NCBI GenBank assembly: GCA_016219075.1 | Contig: JACRCJ010000151.1 | Location: 1 to 6,093, forward strand | Reading direction: 5' to 3' | Origin: Deltaproteobacteria bacterium | GTDB taxonomy: Bacteria; Desulfobacterota; GWC2-55-46 | DNA: 6,093 nucleotides | Shown: piece by piece, positions 1 through 5,373 of the stretch | Layout of the letters: every line of letters begins with the position of its first letter | Numbering within the stretch: the first letter of the stretch is position 1 | Program-made: the position numbers and the translations under genes | Notes under the pieces: generated by a model | What the model was told of the DNA's origin: nothing | Databases searched by the model: none | Seen by the model: only the letters and a program-made list of their open reading frames with translations

Positions 1-4
1 AGAT

Positions 5-12
5 GGAGGAGG
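5..12 (+). promoter_or_regulatory. Ribosome binding site that fixes the dapA start
   Basis: A perfect GGAGGAGG lies five bases before the ATG at 18. An in-frame ATG also occurs at 3, but it overlaps this purine run and would add five residues (MEEDQ) before the conserved start of the protein. The spacing strongly favours the ATG at 18. Confidence 0.8.
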
Positions 13-17
13 ATCAG

Positions 18-902
18 ATGTTAAAAGGCGCTATTACCGCCCTTGTGACGCCGTTCAGGGACGGCAACATTGACGAGGCGGGCTTAAGGAAGCTTATCGA
101 GTTCCAGATAAAGAACGGGATAGACGGCCTCGTGCCGTGCGGCACTACCGGCGAGAGCGCGACGCTTACCTACGAGGAGCACGACAGGGTAATAGAGCTC
201 ACCATAGAGATAGCCGCCGGGCGCGTGCCTGTAATAGCAGGGACGGGCTCCAACTCGACTTCCGAGACGATCCTTCTGACGAAGCACGCCAAAGAGGCGG
301 GGGCCGACGCGGCCCTTCTTATAACCCCGTACTACAACAAGCCCACGCAGCAGGGCCTCTACGAGCATTACAAAAAGGTGGCCGAAGAGGTCGACATACC
401 GATAGTCCTCTACAATGTGCCGGGCAGGACGAGCGTTAACATGCTGCCTGAGACCGTGGCGCGCCTCTCGGAGATAAAGAACATAGTAGGCGTCAAGGAG
501 GCCACCGGGGACTTAAAGCAGGTAAGCGACATAATAGAGATGGCGAAGAAGGGTTTCACCGTCATCTCCGGAGACGACTTTACGACCCTGCCGCTTCTGG
601 CCATCGGGGGCTCTGGCGTGATATCAGTGACCTCGAATGTCGTGCCAGCCGAGATGACCGGCATGGTAAGGGACTACCTTGAGGGGAGGACGAAGAAGGC
701 CCTCGAGGCGCACTACCGGCTTCAGGCGCTTCACCGCGCCATGTTCATCGAGACGAACCCGATACCCGTCAAGACCGCGCTTTACCTTACCGGGATGATC
801 GAAGAGGAGTTCAGGCTCCCGCTCGTCCGCATGAGCGAGGCGAACAGGGCACGGCTCATCGCCACGCTTAAAAACTATGTGGGTTCGCCCCTGAGGAGCT
901 GA
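18..902 (+). CDS. dapA: 4-hydroxy-tetrahydrodipicolinate synthase (DapA)
   Basis: This cytoplasmic enzyme condenses pyruvate with aspartate-4-semialdehyde, the first committed step to diaminopimelate and lysine. With the start at 18 it has 294 residues, close to the 292 of the E. coli enzyme, and forms a single TIM barrel of the DapA/N-acetylneuraminate lyase family. Visible landmarks are the early ITALVTPF strand, GTTGES at 42-47 (substrate-carboxylate-binding threonines 43 and 44), Tyr106 in TPYYNKP, Tyr132 in YNVPGRT with Arg137, and the Schiff-base lysine Lys160 in VGVKEATGD. These match E. coli Tyr107, Tyr133, Arg138 and Lys161. The stop is one base from the dapB start, so the two are cotranscribed. 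The complete residue set and the dapB neighbour separate it from other lyases of the superfamily. Its promoter lies outside the window. Confidence 0.97.
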   Translation: MLKGAITALVTPFRDGNIDEAGLRKLIEFQIKNGIDGLVPCGTTGESATLTYEEHDRVIELTIEIAAGRVPVIAGTGSNSTSETILLTKHAKEAGADAALLITPYYNKPTQQGLYEHYKKVAEEVDIPIVLYNVPGRTSVNMLPETVARLSEIKNIVGVKEATGDLKQVSDIIEMAKKGFTVISGDDFTTLPLLAIGGSGVISVTSNVVPAEMTGMVRDYLEGRTKKALEAHYRLQALHRAMFIETNPIPVKTALYLTGMIEEEFRLPLVRMSEANRARLIATLKNYVGSPLRS

Positions 903-903
903 G

Positions 904-1707
904 ATGATAAAGATAGCCGTAACGGGCGCCGCCGGAAGGATGGGAAGAGCCATCGTAAACGCGGTAGCGGCAAACCCAGCTACCGTCCTTTCCGGGGCGC
1001 TGGAGCGCGAGGACTCGCCGTTTCTGGGCAAGGACACCGGGGAGCTCGCCGGAGGCGAGAAGTCCGGCGTAAAGATAACGGCGGACGCGGAGAAGGTCTT
1101 CAAGAAGGCCGACTGCGTTATTGACTTTACGCACCCCGACTCCTCGATGAAGTTTTTAGAGGACGCCGCGGCCCTCAATAAGTCCATCGTCGTCGGGACC
1201 ACGGGCTTTTCGCACCACCAGAGGGAGCTTATTCAGGAGATATGCCTGAGGACCAGGGTCGTTATGGCCCCCAACATGAGCGTGGGCGTAAACCTCCTCT
1301 TAAGGCTCGTCCAGGAAGCGGCCAGGGTCCTCTCGGACTACGACATAGAGATAGTTGAGGCGCACCACAGGCACAAAAAAGACGCCCCCTCCGGCACCGC
1401 CATAAGGATAGCCGAGGTCATAGCCCACACGCTCAAGAGGGACCTTGGGAAGGTGGCGGTATATGAGCGCAAGGGCATAATCGGGGAACGCAGGCCCGAG
1501 GAGATCGGCATCCAGACGATACGCGCCGGAGACATAATAGGCGACCACACCGTTCTTTTCGCGGGCCCCGGAGAGCGCGTGGAGATAGTGCACAAGGCCT
1601 CCTCCAGAGAGACCTTCGCCGCCGGAGCGGTAAAGGCCGCGGTCTGGGTCGCCGATAAGGAGAGCGGGCTTTACGACATGCAGGATGTACTGGGGCTCAA
1701 GGAATAA
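904..1707 (+). CDS. dapB: 4-hydroxy-tetrahydrodipicolinate reductase (DapB)
   Basis: DapB reduces the DapA product with NAD(P)H to tetrahydrodipicolinate. The protein has 267 residues, the usual length. Residues 1-14 form the Rossmann nucleotide-binding start (VTGAAGRMG, glycines 8, 11 and 14). VIDFTHP at 72-78 and VVGTTGF at 96-102 line the cofactor site. MAPNMSVGVN at 121-130 leads to the substrate domain. EAHHRHKKDAPSGTA at 152-166 carries the catalytic His154/His155, Lys158 and the substrate-binding GTA. The start is fixed by GAGGAG at 893-898, five bases upstream and inside the last dapA codons, which suggests translational coupling. No further lysine-pathway gene such as dapL follows; the next gene is 309 bases away and unrelated, so dapB probably ends the operon. 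Confidence 0.97.
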   Translation: MIKIAVTGAAGRMGRAIVNAVAANPATVLSGALEREDSPFLGKDTGELAGGEKSGVKITADAEKVFKKADCVIDFTHPDSSMKFLEDAAALNKSIVVGTTGFSHHQRELIQEICLRTRVVMAPNMSVGVNLLLRLVQEAARVLSDYDIEIVEAHHRHKKDAPSGTAIRIAEVIAHTLKRDLGKVAVYERKGIIGERRPEEIGIQTIRAGDIIGDHTVLFAGPGERVEIVHKASSRETFAAGAVKAAVWVADKESGLYDMQDVLGLKE

Positions 1708-1711
1708 ACCG

Positions 1712-1802
1712 CCCCGCCGCAAGCAGCGGGGTATTCGAAGGAAATATCGTTAGTCAGCCTACGCGGCAAGCCGCGCTTAATTAAACCCCGACAGGGGATT
1801 AA
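1712..1802. repeat. REP-like palindrome cluster after dapB
   Basis: Three short inverted repeats follow the dapB stop within 95 bases. CCCCGC (1712-1717) pairs with GCGGGG (1726-1731). CGCGGC (1762-1767) faces GCCGCG (1770-1775). TTAAACCCC (1781-1789) faces GGGGATTAA (1794-1802) with one A/A mismatch. The first two share a GC-GCAAGC-GC core and look like the same palindrome family. A related hairpin lies at 3399-3418. I see no transposase here. They may be REP-type repeats, mRNA 3'-end stabilisers, or both. None is followed on the plus strand by a T tract, so termination is not obvious. Confidence 0.5.
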
Positions 1803-1842
1803 AAAAGCCCGCATGGGAGTCTCTTTACTGTCACGCTGTTTT

Positions 1843-1863
1843 TAAAGACGGCTCCGCCTTTTT
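1843..1863 (+). terminator. Possible weak terminator of the dapAB mRNA
   Basis: An A-run, a short GC dyad (CGG-CT-CCG) and a run of five T form AAAGACGGCTCCGCCTTTTT at 1844-1863. The A-to-T flanks can extend the stem, but with unpaired A and C opposite each other the helix is weak. It is the only hairpin-plus-T-tract between dapB and the next gene on this strand, 136 bases after the stop. Confidence 0.3.
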
Positions 1864-1919
1864 AACGGAGGCATGAGCGGCCTCCGGCGCCTCCCGCGAG
1901 GGGGAGAGGGAGGCGCCGG
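1852..1919. other. Set of mutually exclusive hairpins upstream of the dsbC-like gene
   Basis: CTCCG (1852-1856) can pair with CGGAG (1866-1870). The overlapping CGGAGGC (1866-1872) can pair instead with GCCTCCG (1880-1886). The next stem is a perfect 12-bp helix, CCGGCGCCTCCC (1884-1895) with GGGAGGCGCCGG (1908-1919), enclosing a 12-base loop. GCCTCC occurs twice (1880-1885 and 1889-1894) and GGAGGC twice (1867-1872 and 1909-1914), so several pairings compete. No T tract follows the 12-bp stem on the plus strand. The pairings are seen directly; any switching role is inference. I do not recognise a known riboswitch class here. The rest of the dapB-dsbC gap holds no gene. Confidence 0.4.
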
Positions 1920-1981
1920 TCTTGCAACAACCGCAGTCAAGGAAGCCGCATAGGGTCAAGCGCTTCAGAACAGAAAAACCG

Positions 1982-2011
1982 GCCCCGGTTCCAACGGGGC
2001 AACAACAGGAG
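1982..2011 (+). promoter_or_regulatory. Leader hairpin and ribosome binding site of the dsbC-like gene
   Basis: GCCCCG (1982-1987) pairs with CGGGGC (1995-2000) around a seven-base loop. Seven bases after the stem comes AGGAG (2007-2011), five bases before the ATG at 2017. The stem stops short of the ribosome binding site and would leave it exposed. I could not find a convincing -35/-10 pair in 1920-2000, so the promoter of this gene is unresolved. Confidence 0.4.
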
Positions 2012-2016
2012 AAGAG

Positions 2017-2796
2017 ATGATTAAAAGGCTTTTATTCTTAACGGTATTGCTCGCCGCCCATGTCTTTAGCACGCCCCCGTCGGCGGTATCCGCTTTTCAG
2101 GGACCCGGCTGCATGGGGTCCTGCGCCGATTGTCACAGCCTGAACAAGGAAGACGCGACAAAGCTGCTCAAGACCGACAGGTTCAAGGCGGTTGTAAAGG
2201 ATATCAGGATGAGCCCCGTAAAGGGGCTCTGGGAGGTGGAGATAAATCAGGGCGACAAGACATTCATAGTCTACATGGACTTCGCCAGGAAGTTCCTAAT
2301 CGATGGGAAGGTTAATTTCACGCCCCTTGAAAGACTCGGCGAGAGCGCGCCCCTCAAAAAGGTCGATCTCAAGAAGATCCCTCTCGATAACGCCGTGGTA
2401 TTCGGCAACCGCAACGCCGAGAAGAAGGTCATCGTCTTTGACGACCCCGATTGCCCGTACTGCGTCAAGCTCCACCAGGAGATAAAAAAGATCATCGAGA
2501 AGAGGAAGGATATCGCCTTCTATGTAAAGATGTACCCTCTGGCGATCCACCCGGAGGCCTACGAGAAGAGCAAGGCAATAGTCTGCAGCAAGTCGGGAAA
2601 ACTCCTTGAAGACGCCTTTGCCGGCAAAAAGCTCCCCAAGGCCGACTGCGACGCAAAGGAGCTCGACGCCAACATAAAGCTCGCCGCCGAGCTTGAGATA
2701 CGGGGCACTCCCGCCCTTATATTCCCGGACGGAAGGCTGTTCCCGGGCTACGCCCCGGCTGAAACGCTCCTCGGGATACTCGACAACCCGCAGTAA
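2017..2796 (+). CDS. Exported DsbC/DsbG-like thiol:disulfide protein with N-terminal CxxCH motif
   Basis: This 259-residue protein begins with a Sec-type signal peptide: Lys3-Arg4, a hydrophobic core to about residue 18, and a likely cleavage after Ala26 (AVSA). Directly behind it is C32-MGS-C36-AD-C39-H40, whose C36-x-x-C39-His40 is a heme c attachment signature or, alternatively, a second redox/metal site. Residues about 43-125 resemble the DsbC N-terminal dimerisation region. The thioredoxin fold starts near 126: DDPDCPYC holds the active site Cys146-Pro-Tyr-Cys149, Gly230-Thr231-Pro232 is the cis-proline loop, and Cys190/Cys211 sit where DsbC has its structural disulfide. The GTPALIFPDGRLFPGY ending is typical of DsbC. 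The likely role is disulfide isomerase or reductase in the periplasm. It stands alone, closed by two terminators; no DsbD-type partner is in view. The DsbC family call is firm; heme binding is unproven. Confidence 0.88.
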   Translation: MIKRLLFLTVLLAAHVFSTPPSAVSAFQGPGCMGSCADCHSLNKEDATKLLKTDRFKAVVKDIRMSPVKGLWEVEINQGDKTFIVYMDFARKFLIDGKVNFTPLERLGESAPLKKVDLKKIPLDNAVVFGNRNAEKKVIVFDDPDCPYCVKLHQEIKKIIEKRKDIAFYVKMYPLAIHPEAYEKSKAIVCSKSGKLLEDAFAGKKLPKADCDAKELDANIKLAAELEIRGTPALIFPDGRLFPGYAPAETLLGILDNPQ

Positions 2797-2820
2797 GACT
2801 CAGACCCGCGCATGAACCCT

Positions 2821-2845
2821 CCCCGGGATTGAAGCCCGGGGTTTT
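2821..2845 (+). terminator. Intrinsic terminator 1 of the dsbC-like gene
   Basis: CCCCGGG (2821-2827) pairs perfectly with CCCGGGG (2835-2841) around a seven-base loop and is followed at once by TTTT (2842-2845). It begins 25 bases after the stop codon. Confidence 0.7.
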
Positions 2846-2870
2846 CAGAATGTTAAAAATAAAGGCGCTC

Positions 2871-2910
2871 AGGCCCGGAAGGCAAAAGACCTTCCGGGCC
2901 TTTTGATTTT
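2871..2910 (+). terminator. Intrinsic terminator 2 of the dsbC-like gene
   Basis: A perfect 12-bp stem, AGGCCCGGAAGG (2871-2882) with CCTTCCGGGCCT (2890-2901), encloses loop CAAAAGA and runs into TTTTGATTTT. This is the strongest terminator in the window and a backup to the one at 2821-2845. An A-rich stretch before the stem (2854-2863) gives it some potential on the minus strand as well. Confidence 0.88.
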
Positions 2911-3093
2911 CGAGAGTCTCTGATTGGCAGTAAGCCAGGATGACGGTCGGTTTTTGAGGGGGTTGCCGGCGGAGCGCCGCTGGCGGAATTTCGGTCCCAT
3001 CCACGCGCGGTTAAAAAAAGCGTTGAAAAAAACTTTTTTTGACGCTAACGCTTCGTTTTCCTTTTGATTCTTCAAAAAAAACCGACAAATACC
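2911..3093. other. Non-coding spacer with two inverted repeats
   Basis: I see no gene here. CGGCG (2967-2971) and CGCCG (2975-2979) make a tight GC hairpin. AGCGT (3019-3023) and ACGCT (3042-3046) frame an A7/T7 tract (3026-3032 and 3034-3040), giving an imperfect AT-rich stem of about 12 bp. AGCGTT (3019-3024) could alternatively pair with AACGCT at 3047-3052. The A/T tracts could bend DNA or terminate transcription on either strand. Confidence 0.4.
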
Positions 3094-3123
3094 TTGACTT
3101 CAACATCCGTTTAAGGATATGAA
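3094..3123 (+). promoter_or_regulatory. Possible sigma70-type promoter
   Basis: TTGACT (3094-3099) and TATGAA (3118-3123) are 18 bases apart in an AT-rich stretch. Transcription would enter 3130 onwards, where I find no credible protein gene. Each box has mismatches, so this could be chance. Confidence 0.3.
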
Positions 3124-3208
3124 AGACATTGATAGTGCTAAAGTATCAGGCGCTTTCATCCGAAAGACTATATAGGACTTATAACAGGTTTGGCCCGCTT
3201 TTTTAAGG

Positions 3209-3214
3209 TATAAT
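3209..3214 (+). promoter_or_regulatory. Consensus -10 box without a clear -35
   Basis: A perfect TATAAT stands at 3209-3214, with no good TTGACA at 16-18 bases upstream. CCGCT (3195-3199) and AGCGG (3217-3221) form an inverted repeat around the box. A start near 3221 would transcribe the possible structured RNA that follows. Confidence 0.35.
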
Positions 3215-3215
3215 A

Positions 3216-3393
3216 GAGCGGAATCTTGATCTACTCAAGGGTTTTGACTGCCCTGGGTTCTACAGCGGTTTTTTGAGGGATATTACGCCTGACTGAGAGC
3301 GACCCTTTGCGGGTGTGGAGGAGGTTTAAAATTCTCCGCCATAAATGACGTAGAATTTTGATGGTACGGAAAAATCATTTGGATTTGCCGCTC
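3216..3393 (+). ncRNA. Possible structured RNA, identity unknown
   Basis: The ends pair: GAGCGG (3216-3221) with CCGCTC (3388-3393), then AATC (3222-3225) with GATT (3382-3385), leaving TG bulged. Inside, TGAT (3227-3230) can meet ATCA (3374-3377), and TTCTAC (3258-3263) can pair with GTAGAA (3350-3355). Local hairpins compete, notably AAAATTCT (3328-3335) with AGAATTTT (3352-3359) and ACCC (3302-3305) with GGGT (3311-3314). The size, about 170-180 bases, and the long closing stem recall 6S RNA, but I cannot match conserved 6S bases, and the outer closing bases precede the expected start near 3221. Against it, a terminator-like hairpin sits inside at 3251-3274. Treat this as a candidate only. 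Confidence 0.2.
3251..3274 (+). terminator. Weak terminator-like hairpin with six T
   Basis: CCCTG (3251-3255) pairs with CAG-C-GG (3263-3268), leaving one bulged C and a seven-base loop. TTTTTT follows at 3269-3274. If it works, a transcript started at the 3209 box would be only about 50 bases long. Confidence 0.3.
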
Positions 3394-3398
3394 CTTGA

Positions 3399-3418
3399 CC
3401 CGCCGCTAAAGCGACGGG
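3399..3418. repeat. REP-like hairpin near the tRNA 3' end
   Basis: CCCGCCGC (3399-3406) faces GCGACGGG (3411-3418) with one mismatch. Read as minus-strand RNA, the mismatch becomes a G-U pair, giving an eight-pair stem with a four-base loop. It resembles the palindrome at 1712-1731. It lies 26 bases beyond the tRNA 3' end and could help end or process that transcript, although no U-run follows it. Confidence 0.4.
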
Positions 3419-3443
3419 AGTGCGGAGAGGCATACCCATTCAA

Positions 3444-3518
3444 TGGAGCCGGCGGGGGGAATTGAACCCCCGACCTACTGATTACGAATCAGTTGCTCTG
3501 CCCCTGAGCTACGCCGGC
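3444..3518 (-). tRNA. tRNA-Thr (anticodon CGU)
   Basis: The minus strand folds as a complete cloverleaf of 75 bases including an encoded CCA (3444-3446 on the plus strand read as TGG). The acceptor stem has seven perfect pairs (3512-3518 with 3448-3454). The D arm is GCUC/GAGC, the anticodon stem ACUGA/UCAGU carries loop UUCGUAA with anticodon CGU reading ACG, the variable loop is AGGUC, and the T arm is GGGGG-UUCAAUU-CCCCC. The discriminator base is U. It stands alone, not in a tRNA cluster. Confidence 0.96.
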
Positions 3519-3578
3519 CTTGACCTGCGGAAAAAGCATGGCCCTCAAGGCCTTTAAAAACAATCCGCAGCATTATTA

Positions 3579-3607
3579 AAAATAAGGCATGGGGCCGTTT
3601 TTGTCAA
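3579..3607 (-). promoter_or_regulatory. Promoter of tRNA-Thr
   Basis: On the minus strand a perfect TTGACA (3602-3607) lies exactly 17 bases before TATTTT (3579-3584), four of six matches to the -10 consensus. The start would fall near 3572, leaving a leader of about 54 bases for 5' processing. The -35 box stands nine bases from the -35 of the divergent diguanylate cyclase promoter. Confidence 0.75.
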
Positions 3608-3616
3608 GGGATTTAG

Positions 3617-3645
3617 TTGACTGAAACGGCGGGCCCGCCCATATT
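3617..3645 (+). promoter_or_regulatory. Likely promoter of the diguanylate cyclase with palindrome in its spacer
   Basis: TTGACT (3617-3622) and CATATT (3640-3645) are 17 bases apart. The spacer holds a perfect 12-base palindrome, GGCGGGCCCGCC (3628-3639), where an operator would sit. The start would be near 3652, only about nine bases before the ATG and inside the GAAGG ribosome binding site (3651-3655), so either the message is nearly leaderless or the real start lies a little upstream. Confidence 0.4.
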
Positions 3646-3660
3646 CGACAGAAGGCTGAA

Positions 3661-5103
3661 ATGGCAGACCAGAAGAAGGATATTTTGAGGAATAAACGGG
3701 TACTTATCATCGACGACAGCCTCACAAGCAAGGCGGTCCTCGAGGACATACTCAGCGCCGAGGGGTACGAGAGCCGTCACGCCATGGAAGGGGTCGAGGG
3801 CCTTCGGATCATCTCCGAATGGAACCCCGCGGCGGTGCTCCTGGACCTCATCATGCCGGGGATGGACGGCATGGAGGTATGCCGTAAGATCAGGAGGATG
3901 AACCTGCCAGTGCGCCCGGCGGTCCTTATAGTATCGGTCAAGGACGGCAAGGATACGGTCGTCGAGGCGCTTTCAAACGGCGCCGACGACTTCATCGTGA
4001 AGCCCTTCAACGAGAGCGAGCTTCTGGCGAGGGTCACCGCGCAGATAAGGATAAACGAGTTTTACCGCGAGCTCGAGGAGGACAAGAGAAACCTCGAGAC
4101 GATGGTCGAGATCACCGGGGCGCTCTCGGCCACGCTCGACTCCACGGAAGTCCTTAGCGTGATAGTCGGCAAGGTGGCCGCCGTGATGGAGGCCGTGCGC
4201 TGCTCCATAGTCCTCATAGTCAAGGACGACGAGGGGTACGTGCTCGCTTCCCATGAAGACCCCTCGGTAAGGGAGCTGAGGATAGACCTCTCCAAGTACC
4301 CGGAGATAAAAGAGGTCATAAATAAAAAAGTCCCGCTCGCCCTCGACGACATCACGACCCACCCGCTCATGTCGGGCGTGAAGAAGAACCTCAAGGAACT
4401 GCAGGGGATGAGCGTCCTGATCGTCCCGATAGTCTTCAACGACGAGGTGCTGGGCACCCTCTTTTTAAGGACACGAAGGAGGGAGGGGGGCTACACGAGC
4501 AAGGAAATAGACTTCTGCCGGGTCGTCGCGAACTCGTCCTTCCACGCCCTCAAAAACGCGCGGCTCTTCGAGCGGGTCAGCATGGAGAAGGAATACCTGA
4601 AGGAGATGGCCGTCAGAGACCAGCTCACCTCGCTCTACAACCACAACTTCTTCTACTCGAGGCTCGACGAGGAGTTCGAGCGGGCCGTAAGGTACGAAAC
4701 TCCCCTTTCACTCATCCTGATGGACATAGACAACTTCAAGCACGTAAACGACACCTACGGCCACAGGGTCGGAGACGCGGTATTAAGAGAGATCTCGGCG
4801 ATGATAAAAAAGGGGGTCAGAAAGACCGACGTGGTGGCGCGCTACGGAGGGGAAGAGTTCGCCGTGATACTCCCGCACACGCTCCTTAAAGGGGCCGTGG
4901 ACGAGGCCGAAAGGCTCCGCGAGATAATAGAAAGCCATGTCTACGCCGGGCTCGTCACAGACAGGATAACGATGTCAATAGGGGTGGCCTCCTACCCCCA
5001 AAAGGCCGCGATAAACTCCGGAGACCTCGTAAACCACGCCGACAACGCCCTCTACAAGGCCAAATGGAGCGGCAAGAACTGCGTCAAAGTAGCAGACCCC
5101 TGA
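3661..5103 (+). CDS. Response regulator diguanylate cyclase (REC-GAF-GGDEF)
   Basis: This 480-residue soluble protein joins three domains. Residues 12-130 are a CheY-like receiver with Asp18/Asp19, phospho-acceptor Asp62 in LLDLIMPGMDG, Ser92 and Lys114-Pro115. A short helical linker, probably coiled coil, spans about 131-150. Residues about 150-300 form a GAF-like sensor ending in the NARLFE helix. The GGDEF domain begins with DQLTSLYNHNFF (320-331), has metal-binding Asp355 in LMDIDNFKHVND and signature GGEEF at 396-400. RKTD at 387-390 is an intact inhibitory I-site (RxxD five residues before the signature). It should make c-di-GMP when phosphorylated and be inhibited by product. No EAL or HD-GYP domain follows. 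GAAGG-type ribosome binding site (GAAGG at 3651-3655) supports the start. No histidine kinase is adjacent, so its partner is unknown. Confidence 0.95.
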   Translation: MADQKKDILRNKRVLIIDDSLTSKAVLEDILSAEGYESRHAMEGVEGLRIISEWNPAAVLLDLIMPGMDGMEVCRKIRRMNLPVRPAVLIVSVKDGKDTVVEALSNGADDFIVKPFNESELLARVTAQIRINEFYRELEEDKRNLETMVEITGALSATLDSTEVLSVIVGKVAAVMEAVRCSIVLIVKDDEGYVLASHEDPSVRELRIDLSKYPEIKEVINKKVPLALDDITTHPLMSGVKKNLKELQGMSVLIVPIVFNDEVLGTLFLRTRRREGGYTSKEIDFCRVVANSSFHALKNARLFERVSMEKEYLKEMAVRDQLTSLYNHNFFYSRLDEEFERAVRYETPLSLILMDIDNFKHVNDTYGHRVGDAVLREISAMIKKGVRKTDVVARYGGEEFAVILPHTLLKGAVDEAERLREIIESHVYAGLVTDRITMSIGVASYPQKAAINSGDLVNHADNALYKAKWSGKNCVKVADP

Positions 5104-5113
5104 GAAAAGAGTT

Positions 5114-5150
5114 TCTTTGGGGGGAACTTTCTGTAGAAAGGTTCCCCCCA
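5114..5150 (+). repeat. Left arm of foldback element, itself a hairpin
   Basis: Eleven bases after the diguanylate cyclase stop, TGGGGGGAAC (5118-5127) pairs with GTTCCCCCCA (5141-5150), extended inward by TTT against AAAG with one U-G pair. No T tract follows, so it is not a classical terminator. The core AACTTTCTGTAGAAAGG recurs in inverted orientation at 5340-5356. Confidence 0.7.
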
Positions 5151-5172
5151 GACCCCCTTCAAAGACTTTCAG

Positions 5173-5232
5173 TTCCCGTGGAATGCCCCCAGTAACACCG
5201 GGGGCATTCCACGGGAAGAACTAAAAATTTTT
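5173..5232. terminator. 18-bp perfect hairpin, probable bidirectional terminator
   Basis: The arms 5173-5190 and 5200-5217 pair over 18 bases without a mismatch (core GTGGAATGCCCCC) around a nine-base loop. On the plus strand AAAAATTTTT follows at 5223-5232, a little far for a textbook terminator. Outer arms CCTTCAAAGACTTTC (5156-5170) and GGAAAGAGTTTGAGG (5233-5247) are also roughly complementary. It lies between two convergent genes, where a terminator serving both strands is expected. Confidence 0.5.
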
Positions 5233-5247
5233 GGAAAGAGTTTGAGG

Positions 5248-5336
5248 ACCGTGCGGTCAGCAGATATAAAGCGACCTCACCTTCGGTTACGACCGGTTAG
5301 GCAAGATGGTTCACTTCTTTTATCCGCCGTCCGCCA
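5248..5336. other. Unassigned interior of the foldback region
   Basis: I see no gene in this 90-base stretch. It contains part of the small palindrome GACCGTGCGGTC (5247-5258) and a second GACCGG near 5291, and otherwise unique sequence. Confidence 0.3.
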
Positions 5337-5367
5337 GGACCTTTCTACAGAAAGTTTCCCCCAAGAG
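5337..5367 (-). repeat. Right arm of foldback element
   Basis: Read on the minus strand, this is CTCTTGGGGG, then AAACTTTCTGTAGAAAGG, then TCC. It matches the left arm at 5114-5145 almost base for base, with 17 consecutive identical bases in the core. It begins seven bases after the thiC stop, as the left arm does shortly after the diguanylate cyclase stop. The G-run here has no C-run partner nearby, so this copy folds less well. Confidence 0.65.
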
Positions 5368-5373
5368 CCTTTT

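Noticed and set aside
2717..3075. Two minus-strand reading frames of 95 and 68 codons after the dsbC-like gene
   Set aside because: They run through both terminators and the end of dsbC, lack a ribosome binding site that I can see, and translate palindromes into low-information sequence.
3119..3178. 18-codon reading frame starting at 3119, a possible leader peptide
   Set aside because: The AAGGA purine run is only one base from the ATG and no gene that it could regulate follows.
3190..3206. TTGGCCCGCTTTTTTA as a sigma54 promoter
   Set aside because: It has the GG element but lacks the GC of the -12 element, so the key contact is absent.
3293..3310. CTGAGA followed by ACCCTTTG, recalling a TPP riboswitch
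   Set aside because: The rest of the thi-box (the GAACCTGAT-type segment and the final GGGA helix) is missing, and no thiamine gene lies downstream on this strand.
3317..3353. Perfect GGAGGAGG ribosome-binding-like sequence followed by ATG at 3345
   Set aside because: The frame is ATG-ACG-TAG, two codons, and the distance is too large. No alternative start opens a longer frame.
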